A stretch of 64,000 nucleotides of DNA from Sagittula sp. P11 (GTDB lineage Bacteria > Pseudomonadota > Alphaproteobacteria > Rhodobacterales > Rhodobacteraceae): contig NZ_CP021913.1 in NCBI RefSeq assembly GCF_002814095.1, forward strand, positions 2,232,001 through 2,296,000, read 5' to 3'. Positions within the stretch are counted from its first letter, which is position 1. Every line of letters begins with the position of its first letter. The notes under the pieces were generated by a model. The model did not search any database and was not told the DNA's origin. It saw only the letters and a list, made by a program, of their open reading frames with translations. The translations under genes were made by a program, and so were the position numbers. This document shows positions 25,774 through 33,910 of the stretch, in pieces.

Positions 25774-28590
25774 ATGGGAGAGCCACGGGTCGATACAGCG
25801 CCACGGATCTCGGACGAGGTCCGCAAGACGACGTGCTACATGTGCGCCTGCCGCTGCGGGATCAACGTGCACATGAAGTCCGGCAAGGTGGCCTATATCG
25901 AGGGCAACCGCGACCATCCCATAAACAAGGGCGTCCTCTGCGCGAAGGGCAGCGCCGGGATCATGCAGCACAATTCGCCTGCCCGGCTCAGGGCGCCCCT
26001 GCGGCGCACGGGCCCGCGCGGTTCGGGCGAATTCGAGGAGATCACCTGGGAAGAGGCGCTCGAAACGGCGGTCTCCTGGCTGAAACCCCTCCGCGAGACG
26101 ACGCCCGAAAAGCTCGCCTTCTTCACCGGGCGCGACCAGTCGCAAAGCTTCACCGGCTGGTGGGCGCAGCAATACGGCACCCCGAACTTCGCGGCGCACG
26201 GCGGCTTCTGCTCCGTCAACATGGCGGCGGCCGGCATCTACACCATGGGCGGCGCCTTCTGGGAATTCGGCACCCCCGACTGGGAGCACGCGAAGCTCTT
26301 CGTCCTGTTCGGCGTGGCCGAGGACCACGACAGCAACCCGATCAAGATGGGGATCGGCAGGCTGAAGGCGCGGGGCGCGAAGATCATCGGCGTGAACCCG
26401 GTGCGCTCCGGCTACAACGCGGTGGCGGACGACTGGGTGGGGATCACCCCGGGGACCGACGGCCTCCTGATCCTCAGCCTCGTGCACTGCCTGCTGAAGG
26501 CCGGGCGCATCGACCTCGACTACCTGTCGCGCTTCACCGATGCGCCGGTCCTGCTGGACGGCGATCCGAAGTCCGACACCCACGGGCTGTTCCTGCGCGA
26601 CGAGGACGGCAAGCCGCTGGTCGTCGACCGGCGGACCGGCAGGCCCGCTGCCTTCGACACGCCCGGCATCCGGCCCGACCTGGCCGGCCACATCCGCCGC
26701 GCCGGCGTCACCCATGTCACGGTGATGTCCGGGCTGGCGGAGACCTACCTGTCGGACGCCTACGCGCCGGAGGCCGTGGCCGACCGCTGCGGCCTGACAC
26801 CTGCCCGCATCCGCGCCCTGGCGGCAGAGATCGCCCGCGCCGCCTTCGACGATCCTGTGGTGCTGGACCGCCCCTGGACCGATTTCCGCGGCGAGCGGCA
26901 CGCGCAGATGGTGGGCCGCCCGGTGGCCTTCCACGCCATGCGCGGCATCTCTGCCCATTCCAACGGCTTCCAGACCTGCCGCGCCCTGCACCTGCTGCAG
27001 ATCCTGATCGGCGCGGTGGAAACCCCCGGCGGCATGCGGTTCAAGCCGCCCTATCCGAAGCCGGCCACCGCCCACCCGAAACCGCACGCCGAGGCGGTGC
27101 CGGGCCAGCCGCTGAAGGGGGCGCACCTCGGCTATCCGCAGGGGCCCGCGGACCTCGCGCTGGGGCCTGACGGCACGGCGCTCCGGATCGACAAGGCGTT
27201 CACCTGGGAGAACCCGCTGTCCGCCCACGGGCTGATGCACATGGTCATCTCCAACGCGGTCGCGGGCGATCCCTACCGCATCGACACGCTGTTCCTCTAC
27301 ATGGCGAACATGGCGTGGAACTCCTCCATGAACACGAAGGGCGTCATGGAGATGCTGACCCGCACCGACGACAGCGGTGACTACGTCATCCCGCGCATCA
27401 TCTACTCCGACGCCTATTCGTCCGAGATGGTGGCCTACGCCGACCTGGTCCTGCCCGACACCACCTACCTCGAACGGCACGACTGCATCTCGCTGCTCGA
27501 CCGCCCGATTTCGGAACCCGGCGCCGCCGCCGACGCGATCCGCTGGCCGGTGGTGGAGCCCGACCGCGACGTGCGCGGCTTCCAGTCGGTGCTGCTGGAC
27601 CTCGGCGCGCGGCTGGGCCTGCCGGGCATGGTGGACGGCGACGGCGCGCCGCTCTACGCCGATTACGCCGACTACATGATCAACCACGAACGCAAGCCCG
27701 GCATCGGCCCGCTCTCCGGCTGGCGGCTGGGCAAACACGGGCTGCAGCACGGGCGCGGCGACCCGAACGGCGGGCAGATCGAAAGCTACATCGCCAACGG
27801 CGGCTTTCACGCCATGCACATCCCCGCGGACGCGCAGTATTTCAAGCCGTGGAACATGGTCTATCAGGACTGGGCGGTGGAACACGGTCTGATGGACGCG
27901 CCCACGCCCTACCTCTTCACCCTCTACGCCGAACCGCTGCGCCGCTTTCAGATGGCGGCCGAGGGGAAGGGCAACCACCAGCCGCCCGACCACCTGCGCG
28001 ACCGGATCAGGGACTGCCTGACGCCGCTCCCCGTCTGGTACCCGCCCTCCGACGGCGCGACCGATGCGGACTTCCCGATCCACGCGCTGACCCAAAGACC
28101 CATGGCGATGTACCACTCATGGGGCAGCCAGAACGCATGGCTGCGCCAGATCCACGGCCACAACCCGCTCTACGTCCCGACCGCCCTCATGCAGGCGCAC
28201 GACCTGCGCGACGGCGACTGGGTGCGCGTCACCTCCCCGCACGGAGAGATCACCGTCCCGGTGCTGGAGATGGCCGCGCTCAACCCGCATACCGTCTGGA
28301 CGTGGAACGCCATCGGCAAGCGCAAGGGCGCCTGGGCGCTCGACCCGGACGCGCCCGAGGCGACAAGGGGCTACCTGCTCAACCACCTGATCCACGAACT
28401 GCTGCCCCCCAAAGGCGACGGCCTCCGCTGGTCGAACTCCGACCCGGTCACCGGTCAGGCTGCATGGTTCGACCTGCGCGTCCGCATCGCAAAGGCCACC
28501 CCCCCGCAGGAGGCCCGCCCGCAGACCGGCCGGCAGGCCAGCCCCGTTCCGCAGCCCCCGGACAGCCTCCGCTGGCAGGTAAGGGACTGA
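25774..28590 (+). CDS. soeA: molybdopterin catalytic subunit of membrane-bound sulfite dehydrogenase
   Basis: A 938-residue DMSO-reductase-family oxidoreductase. It has the N-terminal [4Fe-4S] motif with Cys21, Cys24, Cys28 and Cys56 (CYMCACRC ... GVLCAKG), then Mo-bis-MGD domains and a C-terminal molydop-binding domain (near 760-860, VRVTSPHGEITVPV). There is no Tat signal, so it should face the cytoplasm, as described for SoeABC. Subunit set, size, and the adjacent xsc and pta argue for sulfite oxidation to sulfate. Polysulfide or other DMSO-family substrates remain possible on sequence alone. Confidence 0.87.
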   Translation: MGEPRVDTAPRISDEVRKTTCYMCACRCGINVHMKSGKVAYIEGNRDHPINKGVLCAKGSAGIMQHNSPARLRAPLRRTGPRGSGEFEEITWEEALETAVSWLKPLRETTPEKLAFFTGRDQSQSFTGWWAQQYGTPNFAAHGGFCSVNMAAAGIYTMGGAFWEFGTPDWEHAKLFVLFGVAEDHDSNPIKMGIGRLKARGAKIIGVNPVRSGYNAVADDWVGITPGTDGLLILSLVHCLLKAGRIDLDYLSRFTDAPVLLDGDPKSDTHGLFLRDEDGKPLVVDRRTGRPAAFDTPGIRPDLAGHIRRAGVTHVTVMSGLAETYLSDAYAPEAVADRCGLTPARIRALAAEIARAAFDDPVVLDRPWTDFRGERHAQMVGRPVAFHAMRGISAHSNGFQTCRALHLLQILIGAVETPGGMRFKPPYPKPATAHPKPHAEAVPGQPLKGAHLGYPQGPADLALGPDGTALRIDKAFTWENPLSAHGLMHMVISNAVAGDPYRIDTLFLYMANMAWNSSMNTKGVMEMLTRTDDSGDYVIPRIIYSDAYSSEMVAYADLVLPDTTYLERHDCISLLDRPISEPGAAADAIRWPVVEPDRDVRGFQSVLLDLGARLGLPGMVDGDGAPLYADYADYMINHERKPGIGPLSGWRLGKHGLQHGRGDPNGGQIESYIANGGFHAMHIPADAQYFKPWNMVYQDWAVEHGLMDAPTPYLFTLYAEPLRRFQMAAEGKGNHQPPDHLRDRIRDCLTPLPVWYPPSDGATDADFPIHALTQRPMAMYHSWGSQNAWLRQIHGHNPLYVPTALMQAHDLRDGDWVRVTSPHGEITVPVLEMAALNPHTVWTWNAIGKRKGAWALDPDAPEATRGYLLNHLIHELLPPKGDGLRWSNSDPVTGQAAWFDLRVRIAKATPPQEARPQTGRQASPVPQPPDSLRWQVRD

Positions 28591-28598
28591 CCGCATGT

Positions 28599-28624
28599 TT
28601 CTCTGCTTCCCAAATACTCGCGGC
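28599..28624. repeat. short CAAATACTC-type intergenic element
   Basis: TTCTCTGCTTCCCAAATACT in the soeA-soeB gap matches TTCTTTGCTTTCCAAATACT at 53173. The longer relatives at 9266 and 56076 share CAAATAC. Here it lacks the hairpin seen in other copies. Confidence 0.5.
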
Positions 28625-28689
28625 ACGGACCCCGTCACCCGGCCGCAACGCCCGGCGAGCGCCGCCGCGAACCAGCGGGGGGCCACCAC

Positions 28690-29439
28690 ATGACACAGCT
28701 GCCCGGACAGACCGACAGGACCCTCGGCCTCGTCATCGACCTCGACACCTGCGTCGGCTGTCACGCCTGCGTGGTGGCCTGCAAGGGCTGGAACACCCAA
28801 AGCCAGCCCTCGCCGCTCTCGGACAGCGATCCCTACGGCGCCGACCCCTCGGGCACCTTCCTCAACCGCGTGCACAGCTACGAGGTCACGCCGGAACAGG
28901 GCACCGCCCAGCTGGTGCACTTCCCGAAAAGCTGCCTGCACTGCGAGGACGCGCCCTGCGTCACCGTCTGCCCCACCGGCGCCAGCTACAAGCGGACCGA
29001 GGACGGCATCGTGCTGGTGAACGAAAGCGACTGCATCGGCTGCGGTCTCTGCGCATGGGCCTGCCCCTATGGCGCACGCGAACTGGATGCGGCCGAGGGC
29101 GTGATGAAGAAATGCACCCTCTGCGTCGACCGGATCTACAACGACAATCTGCCCGAGGAAGACCGCGTGCCCGCCTGCGTCCGCACCTGCCCGGCGGGCG
29201 CGCGGCATTTCGGCGATCTCTCCGACCCCGACAGTCCCGTCAGCCTGCTGGTGGTCGAGCGCGGCGGGATCGACCTGATGCCCGAGCAGGGCACGAAACC
29301 CGTGAACAAGTACCTCCCGCCCCGCCCCCGGGACACATGGGAGGCGGAAACCGATGTCCTGGCCCCGTGGCTCGCGCCGGTGGCGGAGGAGCCGCGCGGC
29401 TTCCTCGGCTGGCTCGACAAGGCCCTCGACAAGCTCTGA
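28690..29439 (+). CDS. soeB: iron-sulfur electron-transfer subunit of sulfite dehydrogenase
   Basis: A 249-residue DmsB/PhsB-type ferredoxin with four Cys quartets for [4Fe-4S] clusters. They are CVGCHACVVAC near 19, CLHCEDAPCVTVCP near 80, CIGCGLCAWACP near 113, and KCTLCVDR paired with ACVRTCP near 140-165. It passes electrons from SoeA to the membrane subunit. No signal peptide. Separated from soeA by 99 bp carrying a repeat element, but otherwise in the expected A-B-C order. Confidence 0.9.
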   Translation: MTQLPGQTDRTLGLVIDLDTCVGCHACVVACKGWNTQSQPSPLSDSDPYGADPSGTFLNRVHSYEVTPEQGTAQLVHFPKSCLHCEDAPCVTVCPTGASYKRTEDGIVLVNESDCIGCGLCAWACPYGARELDAAEGVMKKCTLCVDRIYNDNLPEEDRVPACVRTCPAGARHFGDLSDPDSPVSLLVVERGGIDLMPEQGTKPVNKYLPPRPRDTWEAETDVLAPWLAPVAEEPRGFLGWLDKALDKL

Positions 29440-29446
29440 CCGCACC

Positions 29447-29483
29447 GCGCAACACCCTGTAGGGCGGGGCTTCGCGCCGCCCT
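29447..29483. repeat. REP-like palindromic element, copy A
   Basis: GCGCAACACCCTGTAGGGCGG leads into AGGGCGG ... CCGCCCT arms (29461-29467 and 29477-29483). It sits in the 60-bp soeB-soeC gap. The GCGC(A/G)ACA-N-GTAGGGCGG half is shared with the copies at 31385, 39052 and 55980. Confidence 0.7.
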
Positions 29484-29499
29484 CCCTCGAAGGACAAGA

Positions 29500-30378
29500 A
29501 TGCATCCGGCCCCGTCTCTCATCGCCTTCACCACGCTGTCCGGCCTGGGCTTCGGCCTGCTGTTCTGGCTGGGGATCGACCCGACGCCGCCCACCGGCTG
29601 GGTGGCCTTCGTCTTCTTCGCCCTGGCCTTCGTGCTGGCCCTTTGCGGGCTGGGCGCCAGCGCAAAGCACCTCGGACGGCCCGAGCGGGCGCTCAAGGCC
29701 TTCACCCAGTGGCGGTCGAGCTGGCTGTCGCGCGAGGCCTGGGCCTCTGCTGCCGCACTGACGCTTTGCGGGCTATACGCGGCCGCGCTGGTGTTCTTCG
29801 CGACGCCGGTCCTGCCGCTGGGATGGCTGGGCGCGCTCCTGGCGCTTGTCACCGTGGGGTCGACCGCGATGATCTACACCCAGCTCCGGACCGTGCCGCG
29901 CTGGCACGATCCGTCGACGCCCGCGGTCTTCCTGCTCTATGCGCTGGCCGGGGGCGCGCTGCTGTCGGGGCGGATCGTGGCCGCGATCCTCCTGCTGATC
30001 GCCTGCGGCGCGGCGCAAGGCTGGGCGTGGTGGGACGGCGACAGGCGCATGGCGCGCTCCGGCACGACGCTGGCCACCGCCACGGGCCTGACCGGCGGCA
30101 CCCCGCGCGCCTTCGAGCCGCCGCACACCGGGTCCAATTACCTGACGCGCGAGATGGTCTTTGTCGTGGGGCGCAAGCACGCGGCGAAACTGCGTGTGAT
30201 CGCCGCCGCGCTCGCCTTTGTCCTGCCCGTCCTGCTTCTGCTCCTGCCGTTCCACCATCTCTTTGCGCTTGTTGCAGCGGTGTCCCATGTGGCAGGGGTG
30301 GTGGTGGCCCGCTGGTTGTTCTTTGCCGAAGCCGAACACGTCGTGGGCCTCTATTACGGACGCGCGCCGTCCGGTTGA
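29500..30378 (+). CDS. soeC: membrane anchor subunit of sulfite dehydrogenase (DmsC type)
   Basis: A 292-residue integral membrane protein with 8 predicted helices, of the DmsC family that hands electrons to the quinone pool. The loop GASAKHLGRPERALKAFTQWRSSWLSREAW near residues 50-75 is characteristic of DmsC/SoeC. It has the RBS AAGGA before ATG 29500. It is the third gene of soeABC; position, size and order match the characterised complex. Confidence 0.88.
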   Translation: MHPAPSLIAFTTLSGLGFGLLFWLGIDPTPPTGWVAFVFFALAFVLALCGLGASAKHLGRPERALKAFTQWRSSWLSREAWASAAALTLCGLYAAALVFFATPVLPLGWLGALLALVTVGSTAMIYTQLRTVPRWHDPSTPAVFLLYALAGGALLSGRIVAAILLLIACGAAQGWAWWDGDRRMARSGTTLATATGLTGGTPRAFEPPHTGSNYLTREMVFVVGRKHAAKLRVIAAALAFVLPVLLLLLPFHHLFALVAAVSHVAGVVVARWLFFAEAEHVVGLYYGRAPSG

Positions 30379-30395
30379 ACGGGAGCGTCCGATCC

Positions 30396-31379
30396 ATGCC
30401 ATTCCTGCCGGGTTTCGACGAACGGTGGCGCGACGCGCCGGATTTCATCGACTGCACCCTGCGCGAGATCTGGACCGACCGGCGCCTCGACCGCATCGCC
30501 AAGGTCTACGCCGGGGACGCCGTCGTGCACGCCGGGCCGGGCCTCTTGCGGGGACGGGACGCGATCCGGGCGGAGGCGCAGTCCCGCCTGTCCGCCATGC
30601 CCGACATCGCCTTCTTTCCCGAGGAAACGATATGGGCGCAGTCGGGCTACAAGTCGGTGCTGGCCGCCCGGCGGCTCTGGTGCCGGGCCACGCATGACGG
30701 GCCGGGCCTTTACGGTGCGCCTACGGGCCGCGACATCAGCCACCGCGTGATGACCGACCTCTGGTGCCGCGGCAACGAGATCGCCGAGGAATGGCGCGTG
30801 GCCGACACGCTCGCCATCCTGAACGCGCTGGGGGAGCCGCCCGACGACTGGGCGCGCAGGTCCGTGGCCGCGCAGGGCGGGCCGGAGCGCTGTGCGCCGC
30901 CACTCTCACCCGAAACGGAGGTGCCGCCGCGGTTCGACGGCAAGGGCAACACCTCGCCCTGGGGTCAGACGCTGTCGGATATTATCACGCGCGTGATGGC
31001 GGGCGAGATCGCGGTCCTTGCCCGCCAGTACGACCCGGCGGCGGAAGTGACCTATCCCGGCGGTCAGCCCGACAGCGGCCCGGCGGCGGCGGAACGGTTC
31101 TGGGGCGCGCTGCGCGCCTCGCTCCCCTCCGCCCGGTTCGCGGTGCAGAGCGCCATGGGCGAGGAAGACGCTCCCGCCAGCCCGCGCGCCACGCTGCGCT
31201 GGACCCTCACGGGACGGCACGACGGCTGGGGCCTGTTCGGCGCGCCGAGCGGCGCGGAGCTGCTGGTGATGGGGATGACGCAGGCGGAGTTCGGGCCGGA
31301 CGGCTTGCGCCGCGAGTGGACGCTGGTGGACGTGCCGGCGGTCTGGATGCAGATCGTCCTGGCCCGCGGAGACGGCTGA
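30396..31379 (+). CDS. tandem SnoaL/NTF2-like protein, unknown function
   Basis: A 327-residue soluble protein made of two NTF2/SnoaL-like halves: residues 8-150 (LREIWTDRRLDRIAKVYAGDAVVHAGPG ... MTDLWCRGNEIAEEWRVAD) and 185-325 (IITRVMAGEIAVLARQYDPAAEVTYPGG ... LRREWTLVDVPAV). Both halves carry the GLxGAPxG and terminal xEW-xVD patterns, so it is an internal duplication. It lies 17 bp after soeC on the same strand and is probably cotranscribed. Its link to sulfite metabolism is unknown. ATG 30396 follows GGGAG. Confidence 0.78.
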   Translation: MPFLPGFDERWRDAPDFIDCTLREIWTDRRLDRIAKVYAGDAVVHAGPGLLRGRDAIRAEAQSRLSAMPDIAFFPEETIWAQSGYKSVLAARRLWCRATHDGPGLYGAPTGRDISHRVMTDLWCRGNEIAEEWRVADTLAILNALGEPPDDWARRSVAAQGGPERCAPPLSPETEVPPRFDGKGNTSPWGQTLSDIITRVMAGEIAVLARQYDPAAEVTYPGGQPDSGPAAAERFWGALRASLPSARFAVQSAMGEEDAPASPRATLRWTLTGRHDGWGLFGAPSGAELLVMGMTQAEFGPDGLRREWTLVDVPAVWMQIVLARGDG

Positions 31380-31384
31380 GGGGG

Positions 31385-31419
31385 AAGGCGGAGAATCTCC
31401 GCCCTACGCCCTGTCGCGC
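31385..31419. repeat. REP-like palindromic element, copy C (reverse)
   Basis: GGCGGAGAATCTCCGCC (31387-31403) is a near-perfect palindrome followed by CTACGCCCTGTCGCGC. Its reverse complement shares GCGCGACAGGGCGTAGGGCGG with copies at 29447 and 55980. It lies directly after the SnoaL-like gene. Confidence 0.7.
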
Positions 31420-31449
31420 CCGTGACATCCGCCACGGCCACGTCCGCAA

Positions 31450-31477
31450 CGTCCGGACAGGGCGCCCGCCCCGGACG
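31450..31477 (-). terminator. possible terminator for the DUF1523 operon
   Basis: CGTCCGG-N14-CCGGACG lies 18 bp downstream of the DUF1523 stop (minus strand). The GC-rich stem is clear, but no T-run follows. Confidence 0.35.
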
Positions 31478-31494
31478 CCCCGCAACGGCCCGCC

Positions 31495-32109
31495 CTATTT
31501 CGAGCTGAACATGCCCTTCATCCGGTGGCTGCCCTGGTCGAGCCGGTCGCCGGCCTCTTCCAGCATCGGGTCGACGCGGCTGCGCCAGAACCGCTTCCAC
31601 CGCACGCGGATCGCCCAGTAGACCGCTGCCAGGATCACGAGGATGACGATGGCGGTCCACGGGATGATCCTGACGTCCGGCCCCGCCACCTGCTTCAGGC
31701 CCACGGCGTTCGGGAAGATGGTCAGGAATTCGTTCCGCCATCCGTAGTGCCGCACCGCCACCCAGCGCGGGTTGTCGGCGGTGGACTTCATGTCGGCCGC
31801 CTCGGCTTGCAGGTTCGACGTGTCGAACTTGAAGTACGGCGGCCAGCCCCAGCCGGTGTCCTCGTTGCGGTAGACGATGATCTCGCCGTTGTCGCGCCGG
31901 GTCTGGATGAAGAACACGTCGCGGTTCGGCAGGGTGCCATCGGTGCCGGTGTCCGCCTGCGCCCAGAACAGGCTGTTCTCGCCCGGATCGACGCGCTTTT
32001 CATAGGTGTCCGTGATCCGCACCACGTCGTGCTGCGGCAGCGTGTAATGCAGGAAGGCCGCGACCAGCAGCCAGAACAGCACGATGAACGTCCATTTCAC
32101 AAATTTCAT
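31495..32109 (-). CDS. DUF1523 family protein
   Basis: A 204-residue inner-membrane protein with helices at 5-25 and ~147-165 and a ~120-residue domain, probably periplasmic, between them. The family hallmarks are visible: FWLLVAAFLHYTLPQHDVVRI, VYRNEDTGWGWPPYFKFDTSNLQ and HYGWRNEFLTIFPNAVG. The function of DUF1523 is unknown; it is common in Rhodobacteraceae. It lies 15 bp after a small membrane gene on the same strand. Confidence 0.85.
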   Translation of the reverse strand: MKFVKWTFIVLFWLLVAAFLHYTLPQHDVVRITDTYEKRVDPGENSLFWAQADTGTDGTLPNRDVFFIQTRRDNGEIIVYRNEDTGWGWPPYFKFDTSNLQAEAADMKSTADNPRWVAVRHYGWRNEFLTIFPNAVGLKQVAGPDVRIIPWTAIVILVILAAVYWAIRVRWKRFWRSRVDPMLEEAGDRLDQGSHRMKGMFSSK

Positions 32110-32124
32110 GGCGGAGCGGACCTT

Positions 32125-32391
32125 TCAGTGGAAATTCGTAAGGTAGATGATCGCGGTGACCGTGCACATGGGCAGGATATAGACCACAACGATCAGAGTT
32201 CGATGGCGGATGCGGTCCCAGCGCGACGTCTCGGCGTCGAGGTAGGCGTGAAGGGACATCTCCTCCGGGTTGGCCTTCCATTCCTCGAGGATCATGCGGC
32301 GGCGGCGCGCGCGCAGGCTGAGCCACAGCACGACGTAGGCGGCCGAGCAGATCACGAACGCGAGGATGAAGAAGCGCCCGAAGGCCAGCAT
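32125..32391 (-). CDS. small two-helix membrane protein
   Basis: An 88-residue protein with helices at ~5-25 and ~66-85 and a basic, charged middle (RARRRRMILEEWKANPEE). No family is recognised. It is 15 bp upstream of the DUF1523 gene, so they probably form a two-gene operon and may act together at the membrane. Confidence 0.65.
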   Translation of the reverse strand: MLAFGRFFILAFVICSAAYVVLWLSLRARRRRMILEEWKANPEEMSLHAYLDAETSRWDRIRHRTLIVVVYILPMCTVTAIIYLTNFH

Positions 32392-32782
32392 CGCAGTCTC
32401 CCTTTGTTCATGACCTGATACGGCCTGCGTGGAAAATCAACGACAAACCGCGTCGCAGGGGAGGTCCGGCGCAGGTGTCACGTAATGGGTTCAGCCTTGG
32501 CCTGTCCTTTCCGCGGCCTGAACCGGTCCGAAGCGGGCAGCGGTTCTGCTTGGTAGGCCGGGCGCGTCCGTCTTGCGCATGTGCAGGTTTCGAAGGGGAG
32601 GACGTGCGCCTTGGAGGCCGTTTCCGACGTTTCGGTGCGTCTGCTCGCTCGTATGTTCGCGGCGCCGGGGCGCGCCGAACGGGTCATGCTGACCGGCTTG
32701 GCCACCTTCGTGGTTGTCGTGCCGGCGGCGGTCCTGATCCCCTTGGCGCAGCCCCTTGAGGACCCGCTGGCCGTGGCCTGTC
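32392..32782. other. 391-bp region without a confident gene
   Basis: The region contains GGTTCAG ... CTGAACC arms (32488-32523) and a weak rightward open frame. From TTG 32611, preceded by GGGGAGG, it would encode ~69 residues with one hydrophobic segment (LTGLATFVVVVPAAVLIPL), ending at 32820 inside the opposite-strand gene. I do not call it a gene, but it is the best candidate here. Confidence 0.3.
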
Positions 32783-33109
32783 CTACCAAACGTTGGTGCG
32801 CCAGCGGCGTGGGGCAGTGACCGACACAAGGAGCACGATCGGTCCCCAGACCAGTCCCGCCTGAACGCCCAGCAGCAGGAAATGCAGAACGCCGCCGCGC
32901 TGGCCGATCAGGCGCGCGGCCGAGGGGGTTTCCAGCAGGTAGAGCACCGCGAAGAGGCAGGCGGACAGCCCGACCAGCGCCAGCGCCGACAGCAGCGCCG
33001 CGGCGGCGATGCCGGGGATGGTCTCCGGCATCAGCCGTTCCACCCCGCGGGTGACGAAGACGGCGAGGGCGATGAGGATCGCCGTGGGGATCAGGAGGCC
33101 GAGGATCAT
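32783..33109 (-). CDS. small membrane protein, unknown function
   Basis: A 108-residue protein with three hydrophobic segments (ILGLLIPTAILIALAVFV, AALLSALALVGLSACLFAVLYLL, GVQAGLVWGPIVLLVSV) joined by short charged loops. No family is recognised. ATG 33109 is chosen because it begins the first helix. It is divergent from the secreted protein at 33218 and stands alone. Confidence 0.55.
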   Translation of the reverse strand: MILGLLIPTAILIALAVFVTRGVERLMPETIPGIAAAALLSALALVGLSACLFAVLYLLETPSAARLIGQRGGVLHFLLLGVQAGLVWGPIVLLVSVTAPRRWRTNVW

Positions 33110-33217
33110 GGCACAGAAGATGGCGTCGCGGCACCCCGAAGGCAACGGGCCGGGGGTTGCGGCAACGCCCTTGCAGAGTCACAGTGGCGGCATTGTTTTG
33201 CACCCGAGGAGATTTCC

Positions 33218-33790
33218 ATGTTTCGTTTGACTACAGGCACCTTGCTTGCCCCCACCCTTGTTGCCCTGTCCCTGGCAGCCCTGCCCGCGCAGGCCGACGA
33301 GGTCACCGACCTTCTCGATTCGGCGCGCGAGGCCTATGACGCAGGCGATATCCAGTTCGCGCTCGACGACCTCGAAATGGCCCGGCAGCGGCTGGTGGAG
33401 ATGAAGACCGCCTCGCTTGGCGCCTTCCTGCCCGACGCGCCCGACGGCTGGACGCGCGAGGTGAACACCGAGATGAACACCGGCCTTGCCATGATGGGCG
33501 GCGGCGTCGGGGCAGAGGCGCGCTACATGTCGCAGGACGGGGAAGAGCTGAAGCTGACCCTGATGGCCGACAACCCGATGGTCGCCAGCATGTCGGCGAT
33601 GATCAACAACGCCGGCGCCATGGGGATGAAGACCGAACGCATCGGCCGCCAGCGCTTTGCCGTGCAGGACGGGCAGATGATGGCGCTGATCGGCAACCGC
33701 GTGCTGGTGCAGGCCGAGGGCGATGTGGAGACCGCGCGCGGCCTGCTCGACAAGATGGATTTCGAGGGCATGGCCGTCTTCGGCCAGTGA
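33218..33790 (+). CDS. secreted protein of unknown function
   Basis: A 190-residue protein with a clear signal peptide (TLLAPTLVALSLAALPAQADE, cleavage after QA-D). The mature part starts with a helical segment (VTDLLDSAREAYDAGDIQFALDDLEMARQRLVEM) resembling a single TPR-like hairpin, then a ~120-residue domain with many Met residues. ATG 33218 follows GAGGAG at good spacing. It stands alone. No function assigned. Confidence 0.75.
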   Translation: MFRLTTGTLLAPTLVALSLAALPAQADEVTDLLDSAREAYDAGDIQFALDDLEMARQRLVEMKTASLGAFLPDAPDGWTREVNTEMNTGLAMMGGGVGAEARYMSQDGEELKLTLMADNPMVASMSAMINNAGAMGMKTERIGRQRFAVQDGQMMALIGNRVLVQAEGDVETARGLLDKMDFEGMAVFGQ

Positions 33791-33848
33791 TACTTCGGTT
33801 CGGGGGCGGGCAGCCTTCGCCGCTGCCCGTCTTGCTGCGCGGCCCTTG

Positions 33849-33902
33849 TGTCACCGGGTGTCACCGGGCCGCGCAGATCGTAGGGTGCAGATTCTGCACC
33901 CT
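33849..33902. repeat. tandem 10-mer and REP-like palindrome, copy E
   Basis: TGTCACCGGG is repeated twice head to tail (33849-33868). Then GCGCAGATCGTAGGG introduces AGGGTGCAGA-T-TCTGCACCCT (33882-33902), perfect 10-bp arms. The 5' half matches the other GCGC ... GTAGGG copies, but the stem bases differ on both sides so pairing is kept. Confidence 0.6.
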
Positions 33903-33910
33903 TTCTGACG

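Noticed and set aside
32611-32820. small rightward frame with one hydrophobic segment
   Set aside because: Has a fair ribosome site, but a TTG start, overlaps the opposite gene and matches nothing; kept only as a possibility in the region note.
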